Positions 47,509-61,120 of a stretch of DNA of 64,000 bases are shown here, in pieces. Position numbers and translations under genes: made by a program. The DNA is taken from NCBI RefSeq assembly GCF_002632615.1, contig NZ_NITZ01000004.1, positions 202,488 through 266,487 of the forward strand, in the 5' to 3' direction. The stretch comes from Xenorhabdus miraniensis. Lineage in GTDB: Bacteria; Pseudomonadota; Gammaproteobacteria; Enterobacterales; Enterobacteriaceae. Each line of letters begins with the position of its first letter. Position 1 is the stretch's first letter. A model generated the notes under the pieces. The model worked only from the letters and a program-made list of their open reading frames with translations. It did no database searches and was not told the DNA's origin.

Positions 47509-47546
47509 GCCCTGAGTTTTTAATTCGGGGCTTTTTCTTTTTCCGC
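47509..47546 (+). repeat. Second copy of the 38-bp tRNA-Asp terminator sequence
   Basis: It matches 46744-46781 in 37 of 38 positions (one C to T), including GCCCTGAG, the loop, CGGGGCTTTTTC and TTTTTCCGC. It forms the yoeB terminator. The two copies bracket the yefM-yoeB module like the duplicated ends left by an insertion. Confidence 0.85.
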
Positions 47547-47567
47547 TTCTCACAGACGATCAACACT

Positions 47568-48113
47568 TCAAATTAACTTATAAAAATACGTCGTTCCTGA
47601 TAATTCACCGTTGGAATTAAGGGCGAAATTCGGAATTTGTCCGACTTCAATGAAACCGAGTTTTCGATACAACGCTGAGGCTGGATCATTCGTGCGTGTA
47701 TCCAAGACCAACAAACTACGTTGATACTGTTTTGCCAACCGTTCGAGTTCTTCCATCAACATTCTGCCAATTCCGCGTTGGCGGCAGGTGGTGTGTACCA
47801 TCAATTTTTCCACATCGGCACGGTGTAACCCATTCTTTTTTTTGCAGAGGGAAAGTTGTACTGAGCCTGTGATATTTTCACCTTCCAGCGCAACCAGTAA
47901 CAGACGATGGCCGGAAGTGAGTTCGGTTTCTACACTTTGCCAGTATTGTGCTGCTTCGTTTTCTGTCAGCGGTGAAATAAAGCCGATGGAAGCATCACTT
48001 TCGACGCAATTTTGCAGTAAGTGAATAAGACCATCTTTTTTGGTATTGATAGTGTCTGATTGGATTATGGTAAGTGTTGATGTTGAATCGGATGTTATGT
48101 TTGATTTGGGCAT
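47568..48113 (-). CDS. GNAT-family N-acetyltransferase
   Basis: The 181-residue product is a GCN5-related acetyltransferase. The acetyl-CoA loop is CRQRGIGRMLMEELER (R/Q-x-x-G-x-G), preceded by the beta-strand VEKLMVHTT, and ALYRKLGFIEVG is the typical C-terminal signature. The first 20 residues are Ser/Thr-rich and unlike the fold. Substrate unknown; tabtoxin resistance-like and aminoglycoside-type GNATs look similar. It converges on yoeB. Confidence 0.75.
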   Translation of the reverse strand: MPKSNITSDSTSTLTIIQSDTINTKKDGLIHLLQNCVESDASIGFISPLTENEAAQYWQSVETELTSGHRLLLVALEGENITGSVQLSLCKKKNGLHRADVEKLMVHTTCRQRGIGRMLMEELERLAKQYQRSLLVLDTRTNDPASALYRKLGFIEVGQIPNFALNSNGELSGTTYFYKLI

Positions 48114-49203
48114 AGGTAGTTAGCTTTCGGATAGAAATAATCTAATAATATAGAGATGTATTAATATCAGGTACATAGGTTTTTATACAACTATTTTTTG
48201 TTTTTTTATCGTGACTATTAACGCTTGAAAGTTATCCGTTAATAGTCACGTAATATGGTGCGGTTTATATTTTCATTTTTGATGAAGTAAATATTGTTAT
48301 TCTGGTTTATGGTCTGGGTTTTATTTTTTGATTATTTGATCCTCTGGATTATAATTGAATGTGGCATCTCCTTTGTAATCAGTAGGAAGTACTATTCTTT
48401 TTTTATTGTTGCTTCAAATTGCTTTTTTTATCACCCAATAATTAATGTTTATTGGTTTGATGTCTTTTGGTAATTATTTTGTTTATCAGTGTAGTAACTG
48501 GGTTTTTATATCGCAGTGATAATGGAGGGGTAATTATTTTTAGGATTTATAATTCCATTCTGGATGTTTTATCGAGTTTTTATCTATTCTGTCAGAATAA
48601 ATTGGGTGATAATGTTTAACTAATATGTTATATGAAATAAATTTACAATAAACTTTATTAATAATCTTTTTTGGGGGATATTATAATAAGGTCTGATAAT
48701 GTAATTAATAAAAAATTAATATCATTCAGGGTGATATCACTGAGATCGCTTTGGAGGTCATTCATTCGGGTTTGTTAGCCAATCAAAAATATATTGCACG
48801 TGAATCTGGTTTGTTTTGATGATGAAAATTATGAAATCTACCGTTCTTTGAATGAGTAAATATTTTTAGGCAGCGGTGATTATCACTCTTATATCATGAT
48901 ACTGGCTTGGCAGAAAAACTCGCTTTTTTGGTCTTGATTAACTTGTTAAGTATCGTGTCTAATAATCACTTTCTTATTGCGCAAATCACGGTGAGAAACT
49001 ATCTCCTGTTTGCGCAAATTCACCCTCGGTTGTACGCATTGGCCTGAGAATGCGCCTAAACAACGGGGTAAATCAAAGAATTTTTGCCAAAAGGAAATTA
49101 AGATAGTTTCCCTTAATCTGGCATTAATGATTGCGGTTTGTATGCTGCGCTGCGAAAATTAGTTCTTAGTTCACTAACGCTTTTATCCGACTTGGAGTAA
49201 AGA
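48114..49203. other. Gene-poor 1.1-kb region upstream of tktA
   Basis: There is no convincing gene. The first 700 bp are very AT-rich. An inverted repeat lies at 48210-48250. Closer to tktA (48960-49200) the base composition normalises. Two direct copies of TGCGCAAAT (followed by CAC and TCAC) lie about 35 bp apart near 48978 and 49012, and a hairpin GAAATTAAGATAGTTTCCCTTAAT is near 49093. These may belong to a long tktA leader. The start codon is preceded by TTGGAGTAAAG. Confidence 0.45.
48210..48250. repeat. 14-bp perfect inverted repeat
   Basis: CGTGACTATTAACG (48210-48223) and CGTTAATAGTCACG (48237-48250) are exact reverse complements with a 13-base spacer. No T-run adjoins on either side in the right place, so it is not an evident terminator. 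It could be an operator or a mobile-element end. Confidence 0.8.
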
Positions 49204-51198
49204 ATGACCACTCGTAAAACCCTTGCTAATGCTATCCGCTTCTTGAGCATGGATGCTGTGCAGAAAGCAAAATCAGGGCATCCTGGCGCACCAATGGGAA
49301 TGGCTGACATTGCCGAAGTGCTGTGGCGCGATTATCTGAACCATAACCCTTCTAATCCTAATTGGGCTGATCGTGACCGCTTCGTGTTATCCAACGGCCA
49401 CGGCTCCATGCTGATTTACAGCTTGCTGCACCTGACAGGTTATGATGTTTCCATCGATGATTTGAAGAATTTCCGTCAACTGCATTCCAAAACCCCTGGT
49501 CACCCAGAATATGGCTATACGGCAGGCGTAGAAACGACCACTGGCCCGCTGGGACAGGGTATCGCTAATGCCGTAGGATTTGCGATTGCAGAACGTACAC
49601 TGGCAGCACAGTTTAACCGTCCTGGTCATGATATCGTCGATCATTACACTTATGTGTTCATGGGTGACGGCTGCATGATGGAAGGGATCTCTCATGAAGT
49701 GTGCTCTTTGGCAGGTACGCTGAAACTGGGCAAATTGATCGCTTTCTATGATGACAACGGTATCTCGATTGATGGTGAAGTTGAAGGCTGGTTTACTGAT
49801 GACACCGCAGCACGCTTTGAAGCATACGGCTGGCATGTTATCCGTGGCGTAGACGGCCATGACTCTGATGCAATTGCAGCCGCTATCGAAGCAGCACGCA
49901 AAGAGACAGGCAAGCCATCTTTGTTGATGTGTAAAACGATTATCGGCTTTGGTTCTCCAAACAAAGCAGGCAAAGAAGAATGCCACGGTGCTCCATTAGG
50001 TGATGCTGAAATCGAAGCAACCCGCAAAGCACTGGGTTGGGAACATCCTGCGTTTGAAGTTCCTCAGGACATTTATGCTGGCTGGAATGCTCAGGAAGCC
50101 GGTAAGGCTAAAGAAGCCGCATGGGAAGAGACGTTTGCTGCCTATGCCCAGGCGTATCCTGAACTGGCGGCAGAATTTACCCGTCGCACCAGCGGTGAAT
50201 TGCCAGAGAACTGGGAAGCTGAATCCAAGGCATTCATTGAAAACTTACAACAAAACCCTGCCTCCATTGCAAGCCGTAAAGCCTCACAAAATGCGTTGGA
50301 AGCGTTTGGTAAAGTTCTGCCGGAATTCATGGGTGGTTCCGCTGACTTGGCACCAAGTAACCTGACCATGTGGTCTGGTTCTAAGCCACTGAATGAAGTA
50401 CAGGATGGTAACTACATTCACTACGGTGTACGTGAATTCGGTATGTCTGCCATCATGAACGGTATCGCACTGCATGGCGGTTTTGTGCCTTATGGCGCAA
50501 CATTCCTGATGTTTGTGGAATATGCCCGTAATGCAGTCCGCATGGCGGCATTGATGAAAATCCGCAGCATCTTCGTTTATACCCACGATTCTATCGGTCT
50601 GGGTGAAGATGGCCCAACCCATCAGCCAGTTGAGCAAATCGCCAGCCTGCGCGTAACGCCAAACATGAGCACATGGCGTCCATGTGATCAGGTTGAATCT
50701 GCGGTTGCATGGAAATATGCGATTGAGCGCAAAGATGGCCCAACTTCTCTGATCTTCTCCCGCCAGAATCTGGCACAGCAGGCGCGTACTGCTGAGCAAC
50801 TGGCGAATATTGAGAAAGGTGCTTACATCCTGAAAGATTGCGCAGGTCAGCCTGAATTGATCCTGATTGCAACAGGCTCTGAAGTTGAACTGGCTGTGAA
50901 AGCGGCTGAACAACTGAGTGCAGAAGGCCGTCAGGTTCGCGTTGTTTCCATGCCATCCACTGATGCTTTCGACAAGCAGGATGCGGCTTACCGTGAAGCA
51001 GTACTGCCTGCGGCGGTTTCTGCTCGTGTTGCCATCGAAGCGGGTATTGCTGATTACTGGTTCAAATACGTTGGTATCAACGGCGATATCGTCGGTATGA
51101 ATACCTTCGGTGAATCAGCACCTGCTGATGCTCTGTTCAAAGAGTTTGGTTTCACTGTTGAAAACGTAGTTTCTAAAGCAACCGCTCTGCTGAAATAA
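49204..51198 (+). CDS. tktA: Transketolase TktA
   Basis: Transketolase moves two-carbon units between sugar phosphates in the pentose phosphate pathway, using thiamine diphosphate. The 664-residue product equals E. coli. The ThDP/Mg motif is [20 protein letters not shown] followed by [10 protein letters not shown]; the catalytic Glu is in the [18 protein letters not shown] region. It lies upstream of epd-pgk-fbaA, as in Enterobacterales where these genes are near each other. A strong terminator follows. Confidence 0.96.
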   Translation: MTTRKTLANAIRFLSMDAVQKAKSGHPGAPMGMADIAEVLWRDYLNHNPSNPNWADRDRFVLSNGHGSMLIYSLLHLTGYDVSIDDLKNFRQLHSKTPGHPEYGYTAGVETTTGPLGQGIANAVGFAIAERTLAAQFNRPGHDIVDHYTYVFMGDGCMMEGISHEVCSLAGTLKLGKLIAFYDDNGISIDGEVEGWFTDDTAARFEAYGWHVIRGVDGHDSDAIAAAIEAARKETGKPSLLMCKTIIGFGSPNKAGKEECHGAPLGDAEIEATRKALGWEHPAFEVPQDIYAGWNAQEAGKAKEAAWEETFAAYAQAYPELAAEFTRRTSGELPENWEAESKAFIENLQQNPASIASRKASQNALEAFGKVLPEFMGGSADLAPSNLTMWSGSKPLNEVQDGNYIHYGVREFGMSAIMNGIALHGGFVPYGATFLMFVEYARNAVRMAALMKIRSIFVYTHDSIGLGEDGPTHQPVEQIASLRVTPNMSTWRPCDQVESAVAWKYAIERKDGPTSLIFSRQNLAQQARTAEQLANIEKGAYILKDCAGQPELILIATGSEVELAVKAAEQLSAEGRQVRVVSMPSTDAFDKQDAAYREAVLPAAVSARVAIEAGIADYWFKYVGINGDIVGMNTFGESAPADALFKEFGFTVENVVSKATALLK

Positions 51199-51217
51199 CC
51201 GGCAAATTATTTTCTTA

Positions 51218-51259
51218 AGCGCATTCGAATCAATTTTGGAGCGAATGCGCTCTTTTTTT
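51218..51259 (+). terminator. tktA intrinsic terminator
   Basis: AGCGCATTCG (51218-51227) pairs perfectly with CGAATGCGCT (51242-51251), followed by a seven-T run. It separates tktA from the epd operon. Confidence 0.9.
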
Positions 51260-51337
51260 ATTCAATTTTTCCTCTACAGTGTGATGAATGGCACTTGCCA
51301 TTATGCTTTTTTTCTCGTAATCTGCTTTTATAGTAGC

Positions 51338-51349
51338 TGAACCGTTTCA
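51338..51349. promoter_or_regulatory. Probable Cra (FruR) operator upstream of epd
   Basis: TGAACCGTTTCA differs at one position from the Cra palindrome TGAAACGTTTCA. It lies about 160 bases before epd. Cra is known to control the E. coli epd-pgk promoters, which supports the call. Confidence 0.65.
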
Positions 51350-51509
51350 GTTTGGTGCGTAAAATCCATAAATTCAGTGCGTAAATCAGAGTGAAAAAAT
51401 GTCTTGTCTGTCACAATCTGGTTAATTTTGTGATGAATTATCCGTACAAGCCGCAGTTGCTCAGTTATCCTAAGCGGTTGCATGACTACAGAGACATTCA
51501 GGGAGTAAC

Positions 51510-52529
51510 ATGACTATCAGGGTAGCGATTAACGGTTTTGGGAGAATAGGGCGCAGTGTCTTGCGTGCTATTTACGAATCCGGGCGTCGGGCTGAAATTT
51601 CAGTGATCGCTATCAATGAATTAGCAGATGCGGAAGGCATTGCTCATTTATTGAAATACGATTCCAGTCATGGGCGTTTTGCATGGGATATACGCCTGAA
51701 TAATGATTTATTGCAAGTAGGAGATGACAGTATTCGGCTGTTTCATCAGCAGGATATTTCAGCTTTGCCGTGGAAAGATCTGGGTATTGATATCGTGCTT
51801 GACTGCACGGGTAAGTATGGCGATCGGGCAGATGGAAAAGCTCATATTGCCAGTGGTGCCAAAAAAGTCCTGTTTTCTCATCCGGGAGGAAATGACTTGG
51901 ATGCAACCGTGGTATATGGTGTCAATCACCATTCATTGGTTGCGGAAGATCGCATTGTTTCCAATGCGTCCTGTACAACAAACTGCATCATTCCCATCAT
52001 AAAAGTGTTGGATGATGCGTTCAATATTGAATCTGGCACGGTGACAACCATCCATGCGTCGATGAATGATCAGCCAGTGATTGATGCGTATCACCGTGAT
52101 TTACGTCGAACCCGGGCGGCCAGTCAATCCATCATTCCTGTTGATACAAAACTGGCGGCGGGCATCACTCGTATTTTCCCCAAATTCAGTGATCGGTTTG
52201 AGGCGATTTCTGTACGAGTGCCCACGATTAACGTGACAGCCATTGACTTAAGCGTGACAGTCCGCGCCGCAGTGAAAGTTTGCGATGTGAATCGGCTCCT
52301 GCAAAAATCAGCTCTCAGAGAGTTTCATGGTATAGTGGATTACACTGACTTGCCGTTAGTTTCAACGGATTTTAACCACGATCCCCACAGTGCCATTGTT
52401 GATGGAACACAAACGAGGGTCAGCGGTAATCACCTGATCAAAACCCTCGTATGGTGTGATAATGAATGGGGCTTTGCTAATCGCATGATTGACACGGCGC
52501 TGGCAATGGCCGCAACCGGTTTCAAATAA
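51510..52529 (+). CDS. epd: D-erythrose-4-phosphate dehydrogenase
   Basis: Epd oxidises erythrose 4-phosphate to 4-phosphoerythronate, the first step of the DXP-dependent pyridoxal phosphate pathway. It is a GAPDH paralogue: 339 residues, N-terminal [16 protein letters not shown], active-site Cys in [19 protein letters not shown], and [12 protein letters not shown] at the end. It aligns with Epd rather than GapA ([15 protein letters not shown]). It leads the epd-pgk-fbaA operon, 74 bases before pgk. Confidence 0.95.
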   Translation: MTIRVAINGFGRIGRSVLRAIYESGRRAEISVIAINELADAEGIAHLLKYDSSHGRFAWDIRLNNDLLQVGDDSIRLFHQQDISALPWKDLGIDIVLDCTGKYGDRADGKAHIASGAKKVLFSHPGGNDLDATVVYGVNHHSLVAEDRIVSNASCTTNCIIPIIKVLDDAFNIESGTVTTIHASMNDQPVIDAYHRDLRRTRAASQSIIPVDTKLAAGITRIFPKFSDRFEAISVRVPTINVTAIDLSVTVRAAVKVCDVNRLLQKSALREFHGIVDYTDLPLVSTDFNHDPHSAIVDGTQTRVSGNHLIKTLVWCDNEWGFANRMIDTALAMAATGFK

Positions 52530-52603
52530 TCATTTGTTATGCCACAGACGGTACATAGCAGAAGATTGAGTAATTTTATAAAGAATCAATGAGAGGATTC
52601 ACC

Positions 52604-53770
52604 ATGTCTGTAATTAAGATGACTGATTTAGATCTGGCGGGTAAACGCGTATTGATCCGTGCTGATCTGAATGTGCCTGTAAAAGATGGCAAAGTGACTT
52701 CTGATGCACGTATCCGTGCGTCTTTGCCGACGATTGAGGCTGCGTTAAATCAGGGAGCCAAAGTCATGGTTACTTCTCACCTGGGACGCCCGACTGAAGG
52801 AGAATACAACGAAGAGTTCTCACTGAAACCTGTCGTTGATTACCTGAAAGAAGTACTTTCTTCTCCTGTTCGTCTGGAAAAAGAGTATCTGGATGGTGTT
52901 GAAGTGTCGGAAGGCGAATTAGTTGTTCTGGAAAACGTTCGCTTCAACAAAGGTGAGAAAAAAGACGATGAAACATTATCGAAGCACTATGCAGCACTGT
53001 GTGATGTGTATGTAATGGACGCTTTTGGTACAGCTCACCGTGCTCAGGCGTCAACTCACGGCGTTGCTAAATTTGCCCCGATTGCCTGTGCTGGCCCGCT
53101 GCTGTCCGGTGAGCTGGAAGCGTTGGGTAAAGCGCTGCATAACCCGGCTCGTCCAATGGTGGCGATTGTGGGGGGATCTAAAGTCTCAACCAAACTGACT
53201 GTGCTGGATTCACTGTCCAAAATTGCTGATCAACTGATCGTGGGTGGCGGTATTGCCAATACTTTTGTTGCCGCAGAAGGGCATAATGTTGGTCGTTCAC
53301 TGTACGAAGATGATTTGATCCCAGAAGCGAAAAAACTGCTGGAAAGCTGTGATATTCCAGTTCCTACTGATGTTCGTGTTGCGACGGAATTTTCAGAAAC
53401 TGCGGAAGCGACGCTGAAATCGACCAGTGAAATTAAAGACGAAGAACAAATCCTTGATTTGGGCGATGCGTCTGCTGAACGTCTGGCTGCAATCCTGAAA
53501 GATGCCAAAACCATTCTGTGGAATGGCCCTGTGGGTGTTTTTGAATTCCCTAACTTCCGTAAAGGAACCGAAATTGTTGCCCGCGCGATTGCTGAGAGCG
53601 ATGCTTTCTCTATCGCAGGGGGTGGTGATACGTTGGCAGCAATCGACCTGTTCGAAATTGCTGACAAAATCTCTTACATCTCTACTGGTGGTGGTGCTTT
53701 CCTTGAGTTTGTTGAAGGCAAAAAACTGCCAGCCGTTGTGATGCTGGAAGAACGTGCTAAAAGTAACTAA
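52604..53770 (+). CDS. pgk: Phosphoglycerate kinase
   Basis: Pgk transfers phosphate from 1,3-bisphosphoglycerate to ADP in glycolysis. The ATG at 52604 with a GAGAGGA site gives 388 residues (E. coli 387) starting [17 protein letters not shown]. Substrate-binding [20 protein letters not shown] and nucleotide-binding [20 protein letters not shown] and AGGGDTLAA are all present. Second gene of the epd operon, followed by fbaA. Confidence 0.96.
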   Translation: MSVIKMTDLDLAGKRVLIRADLNVPVKDGKVTSDARIRASLPTIEAALNQGAKVMVTSHLGRPTEGEYNEEFSLKPVVDYLKEVLSSPVRLEKEYLDGVEVSEGELVVLENVRFNKGEKKDDETLSKHYAALCDVYVMDAFGTAHRAQASTHGVAKFAPIACAGPLLSGELEALGKALHNPARPMVAIVGGSKVSTKLTVLDSLSKIADQLIVGGGIANTFVAAEGHNVGRSLYEDDLIPEAKKLLESCDIPVPTDVRVATEFSETAEATLKSTSEIKDEEQILDLGDASAERLAAILKDAKTILWNGPVGVFEFPNFRKGTEIVARAIAESDAFSIAGGGDTLAAIDLFEIADKISYISTGGGAFLEFVEGKKLPAVVMLEERAKSN

Positions 53771-53827
53771 GTTGTGCTAGCAGGCAGTGTTTGCTGCCTG
53801 TTCAATATCAATACAGGACCACGTAAC

Positions 53828-54904
53828 ATGTCTAAAATTTTTGATTTCGTAAAACCGGGTGTCATCACTGGTGATGATGTTCAAAAAGTCTTTGCCGTCG
53901 CTAAAGAAAACAATTTCGCATTACCAGCGGTTAACTGTGTCGGTACTGATTCCATCAACGCAGTGTTAGAAACGGCGGCAAAAGTACGTGCTCCGGTCAT
54001 TATCCAGTTTTCCAACGGCGGTGCGTCTTTCGTTGCCGGCAAGGGGCTGAAAGTAGAAGGCCAGCAATCGGCAATTATCGGTGCTATCTCTGGTGCTCAC
54101 CACGTTCACCAGATGGCAGAACATTACGGTGTGCCTGTTATCCTGCATACCGACCATTGCGCACGTAAATTGCTGCCATGGATCGATGGCCTGCTGGACG
54201 CAGGTGAGAAACATTATGCGCAAACTGGCAAGCCTCTGTTCTCTTCCCACATGATTGATCTGTCAGAAGAATCTCTGGAAGAAAACATTGAGATTTGCAG
54301 CCAATATCTGGCACGCATGGCAAAAATCGACATGACGCTGGAAATTGAACTCGGTTGTACTGGTGGTGAAGAAGATGGTGTTGATAACAGCCATCTGGAC
54401 AGCTCTTCCCTGTACACTCAGCCAGAAGACGTGGCTTACGCGTATGAAAAACTGAATGCCATCAGCCCACGTTTCACCATCGCGGCCTCTTTCGGTAACG
54501 TTCACGGTGTATACAAACCCGGTAACGTTAAACTGACACCAAAAATCCTGCGTAACTCTCAGGACTACGTTTCTGAGAAATTCAACCTGCCACACAACAG
54601 TCTGGACTTCGTTTTCCACGGTGGTTCCGGTTCTACCGCAGAAGAGATTCAGGAAGCAGTCAGCTACGGTGTAGTAAAAATGAATATCGATACTGATACC
54701 CAGTGGGCAACTTGGGAAGGTATTCTGAATTACTACAAAAAGAACGAAGGCTATCTGCAAGGTCAGTTGGGTAACCCAGAAGGTGCGGACAAACCTAACA
54801 AGAAATTCTATGATCCACGTGTTTGGTTGCGTGCGGGTCAGGCTGCTATGATTGTTCGTCTGGAACAGGCTTTTAAAGAGCTGAATGCGGTTGATGTGCT
54901 GTAA
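53828..54904 (+). CDS. fbaA: Fructose-bisphosphate aldolase class II
   Basis: FbaA is the zinc-dependent aldolase of glycolysis. The ATG at 53828 gives 358 residues (E. coli 359), beginning MSKIFDFVKPGVITGDDVQ. An upstream frame start at 53774 is not supported. Zinc ligands and the catalytic Asp are in VILHTDHCARKLLPW, the later His in FGNVHGVYKPGNVK and FVFHGGSGSTAEEI. It ends the operon. In E. coli mscS follows; here it does not. Confidence 0.96.
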   Translation: MSKIFDFVKPGVITGDDVQKVFAVAKENNFALPAVNCVGTDSINAVLETAAKVRAPVIIQFSNGGASFVAGKGLKVEGQQSAIIGAISGAHHVHQMAEHYGVPVILHTDHCARKLLPWIDGLLDAGEKHYAQTGKPLFSSHMIDLSEESLEENIEICSQYLARMAKIDMTLEIELGCTGGEEDGVDNSHLDSSSLYTQPEDVAYAYEKLNAISPRFTIAASFGNVHGVYKPGNVKLTPKILRNSQDYVSEKFNLPHNSLDFVFHGGSGSTAEEIQEAVSYGVVKMNIDTDTQWATWEGILNYYKKNEGYLQGQLGNPEGADKPNKKFYDPRVWLRAGQAAMIVRLEQAFKELNAVDVL

Positions 54905-54937
54905 TGGCACTAAATTAGCACTGTAGTCGGTAGTTAT

Positions 54938-54966
54938 AAACTGCACCTGATTTTGAGGTGCAGTTT
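54938..54966 (+). terminator. fbaA terminator-like hairpin
   Basis: AAACTGCACCT (54938-54948) pairs perfectly with AGGTGCAGTTT (54956-54966) around a 7-base loop, 33 bases after the fbaA stop. The T-run is only the three T of the arm itself, so termination may be partial. Confidence 0.65.
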
Positions 54967-55277
54967 AGGATATATGGATTATAACGATATCTTTCCGGTA
55001 TAAGTGACACGGCTGACTGAGGCTTGTTGTAATATTCAATCTTGATGTAGAAATCAAGACATATCGCGGTATTAATTTCCTGAGCACCGCCGACGGAATT
55101 TCATAATTCTCTGCATAACGATTATTAACTCTTTTGATATTATTGGTATCAAACTGGTTATAACTATTATTATGATAAACATTACCCTGAGTATTTTTGG
55201 GAGCAGTTTGAGAGTAAATTATTAGATTAACAGGTTAACGAATAAAAAAGGATATTTTATTTTTCACTGATTATGTG
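54967..55277. other. AT-rich spacer between fbaA and dtpB
   Basis: Both flanking genes end here (convergent). I see no gene, RNA or repeat; AT-rich decayed sequence. In E. coli mscS lies at this place. Confidence 0.4.
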
Positions 55278-55322
55278 GAAAAACAGTTTCCGCTCGTGAT
55301 CTTAATGACCAGCAAGCGGAAA
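55278..55322 (-). terminator. dtpB terminator
   Basis: TTTCCGCT (55287-55294) pairs with AGCGGAAA (55315-55322) around a 20-base loop. Read on the minus strand it lies 29 bases beyond the dtpB stop and is followed by CTGTTTTTCC. Confidence 0.6.
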
Positions 55323-55351
55323 ATGTGTTTAAGCCAGCAGAATGAGAGCGA

Positions 55352-56818
55352 TTACGCCTTCACGTCTTCTTTCATAATACGGTTCAACCATGGCACCATA
55401 AAGGCCATAATGATGGCGATGACTAGTGTGGCGATACCGATTTTACCAAATACGCCAGTATAAATTGGCAGGGTTTGCAGTGGATCACTCACACCTTTTG
55501 GTGTAGCAGTGAAGGTTGCCACATAACTACCCAATACTGAAGCCGCAGCTTGTGACAGGAACCACATGCCCAGAATAAATCCAGTCAGATAGCTGGGAAC
55601 AAATGTTGCCACCATCACCAGCCCCAAGGCACTAATCATTAATTCGCCTACACTCTGGAACAGATACACGAGTACGATAAACCAGGGAGATGTAATGCCA
55701 TTCTCATCGGCAAATAAGCCGGAGGCTGCGGCGGTCAGGAAGCCCAGAGAGCACAGGAACATGCCGAAAGTGAATTTCGTTGGCATCGAAAAATCTTTAC
55801 CTTTAGCTCCCAGTCGAGTGTAAACCACTGCCAGAATAGGGCTAACAATAATGATCCAGAATGGGTTTAGTGCCTGGAAACTGATGGGATTGATATCAAA
55901 ACCCAGAATCTGGTGATGAACGTTGTTGATTGCAAAGAAGTTGAGGGAAGTCGGCATCTGGCTATACAGGATAAAGAACACGATAGCCTGAAGCATCAGA
56001 ACAAATGCCACGAACATTTTATTGCGGCCGATTTTGTCCTGTTTGAATGCCTGCCAGAAGAAAATTATGACAACAACGGCAGAAATCGTTGCCAGCGCAA
56101 TATTGGCAATTTTGATGTTGTGCAATAACCATGCACAGATGCCAATCATTGCCACTGCACCAATCAGCACTAAAAACAGAGTCATATAATTTATTGGTGC
56201 ATGGTCAGGTTCTGAACCGATATTATGTACCATGCGACGGCAAGCAATATAAACCAGCAGAGCAATAATCAGGCCAATACCACAGATATTATAGGTGAGA
56301 GCATAACCATATTTTTCAGCAATGACAGGAGCGAGGGAGAGGGAAACCAGGGAACCGAGGTTGATGGACATATAAAATAGCGTAAATGCACCATCTAAAC
56401 GCGGGTCTTGTGGCGGATAACACTTTGCCAGCAGGCTGGCAGGGTTGGCTTTGAAGAGGCCATTACCAACAGCGACGGTTCCTAAGGCATAGAAAATCAG
56501 CTCAGGTTCTATGATGGAAAGGCCAATCATAAAGTAGCCGATTGCCAGTATAATGGCACCCAAAACAATTGTTCGCTTTGTCCCAAGTAAGTGATCTCCG
56601 ACATAACCACCGATGGAAATCAGACCGTAAACCAGTGCGGTAAATGCACCAAAAGTAATAAATGATTCTGCTTCTGAAAAACCAAGCTTTTGCACGAAGT
56701 AAACGGCAAGAATGCCTTGAACGCCGTAGTAACCAAATCGTTCCCACAATTCAACAAAAAAGATCATGAAAAAGGGTTTCGGTTGATCCCATAAACCGAC
56801 CGGGGCGGTTTTACTCAT
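55352..56818 (-). CDS. dtpB: Di/tripeptide:H+ symporter DtpB (POT family)
   Basis: The 488-residue protein is a proton-dependent oligopeptide transporter with 14 hydrophobic segments. The POT signature ExxERFxYY is in [18 protein letters not shown], the second signature in [14 protein letters not shown], and [19 protein letters not shown] is typical. It aligns most closely with E. coli DtpB (YhiP), including [16 protein letters not shown] and [10 protein letters not shown]. It faces fbaA and is divergent from the bgl operon across a 690-bp gap. Confidence 0.92.
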   Translation of the reverse strand: MSKTAPVGLWDQPKPFFMIFFVELWERFGYYGVQGILAVYFVQKLGFSEAESFITFGAFTALVYGLISIGGYVGDHLLGTKRTIVLGAIILAIGYFMIGLSIIEPELIFYALGTVAVGNGLFKANPASLLAKCYPPQDPRLDGAFTLFYMSINLGSLVSLSLAPVIAEKYGYALTYNICGIGLIIALLVYIACRRMVHNIGSEPDHAPINYMTLFLVLIGAVAMIGICAWLLHNIKIANIALATISAVVVIIFFWQAFKQDKIGRNKMFVAFVLMLQAIVFFILYSQMPTSLNFFAINNVHHQILGFDINPISFQALNPFWIIIVSPILAVVYTRLGAKGKDFSMPTKFTFGMFLCSLGFLTAAASGLFADENGITSPWFIVLVYLFQSVGELMISALGLVMVATFVPSYLTGFILGMWFLSQAAASVLGSYVATFTATPKGVSDPLQTLPIYTGVFGKIGIATLVIAIIMAFMVPWLNRIMKEDVKA

Positions 56819-60481
<3,663 letters not shown>

Positions 60482-60502
60482 GTTTGTCTCTTTTTTCAAA
60501 TT

Positions 60503-60533
60503 GATGAAGGCTCCTTGATAAAGAACCTTCATC
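60503..60533. terminator. Hairpin between convergent bglB and hpaC
   Basis: GATGAAGG (60503-60510) pairs perfectly with CCTTCATC (60526-60533) around a 15-base loop. A T6 run precedes it rather than follows it on the plus strand, so its role as terminator is moderate. Confidence 0.5.
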
Positions 60534-60580
60534 TTAAGAGGCTATGATGAGTATGATTTTGTTTCAAAAATGATTTTATT

Positions 60581-61099
60581 TTAAGCCGTTATTGCCATGT
60601 TTTCATCCATTACAGGGTGAAAACCGCGTTTAAAGTAAATCAGTCCATGGCCTTTTTCCTGAACAATGATCTGTTTTATTTCCACCAGATAGACATAATG
60701 AGTGCCGACTTCCTGTATTTGCTCAATGCGTCCTTCCAGATTGGCAAGCGTCTCTTGTAGCTGTGGTTGCCCCAACACTCCGGTGTTCCAAATATCCCAT
60801 TTGAAGCGATCTTCCATACTGACACCGGTCATGCCAGCGAAATGGCGAGCCATTAGCTCTTGTTCATGATTCAGAATATTGACACACAGATTGCCATTTT
60901 CCTGAAATACCGGGTTCATGGCGCTATTACGATTAATGCACACCATTAAAGTCGGAGGTGTATCTGTCACAGAGCACACCGCCGTTGCAGTCATACCGCA
61001 GCGCCCTGCCGGGCCATCCGTGGTGATGATATTCACCGCAGCGGAAAGGCTTGCCATCGCATCTCTGAAACGCAGGCGATGTTCATTTTCTACAGACAT
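60581..61099 (-). CDS. hpaC: 4-hydroxyphenylacetate 3-monooxygenase reductase HpaC
   Basis: HpaC is the NADH:flavin reductase that supplies FADH2 to HpaB. The 172-residue protein (E. coli 170) has the flavin-reductase core RFRDAMASLSAAVNIITTDGP, GMTATAVCSVTDTPPTLMVC and NVLN-like CVNILNHEQELMARHFAG, ending GLIYFKRGFHPVM. It lies 21 bases after hpaB. Other hpa catabolic genes are not in the window. Confidence 0.95.
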   Translation of the reverse strand: MSVENEHRLRFRDAMASLSAAVNIITTDGPAGRCGMTATAVCSVTDTPPTLMVCINRNSAMNPVFQENGNLCVNILNHEQELMARHFAGMTGVSMEDRFKWDIWNTGVLGQPQLQETLANLEGRIEQIQEVGTHYVYLVEIKQIIVQEKGHGLIYFKRGFHPVMDENMAITA

Positions 61100-61120
61100 A
61101 ATAGACCTCCTGCTACCGAT

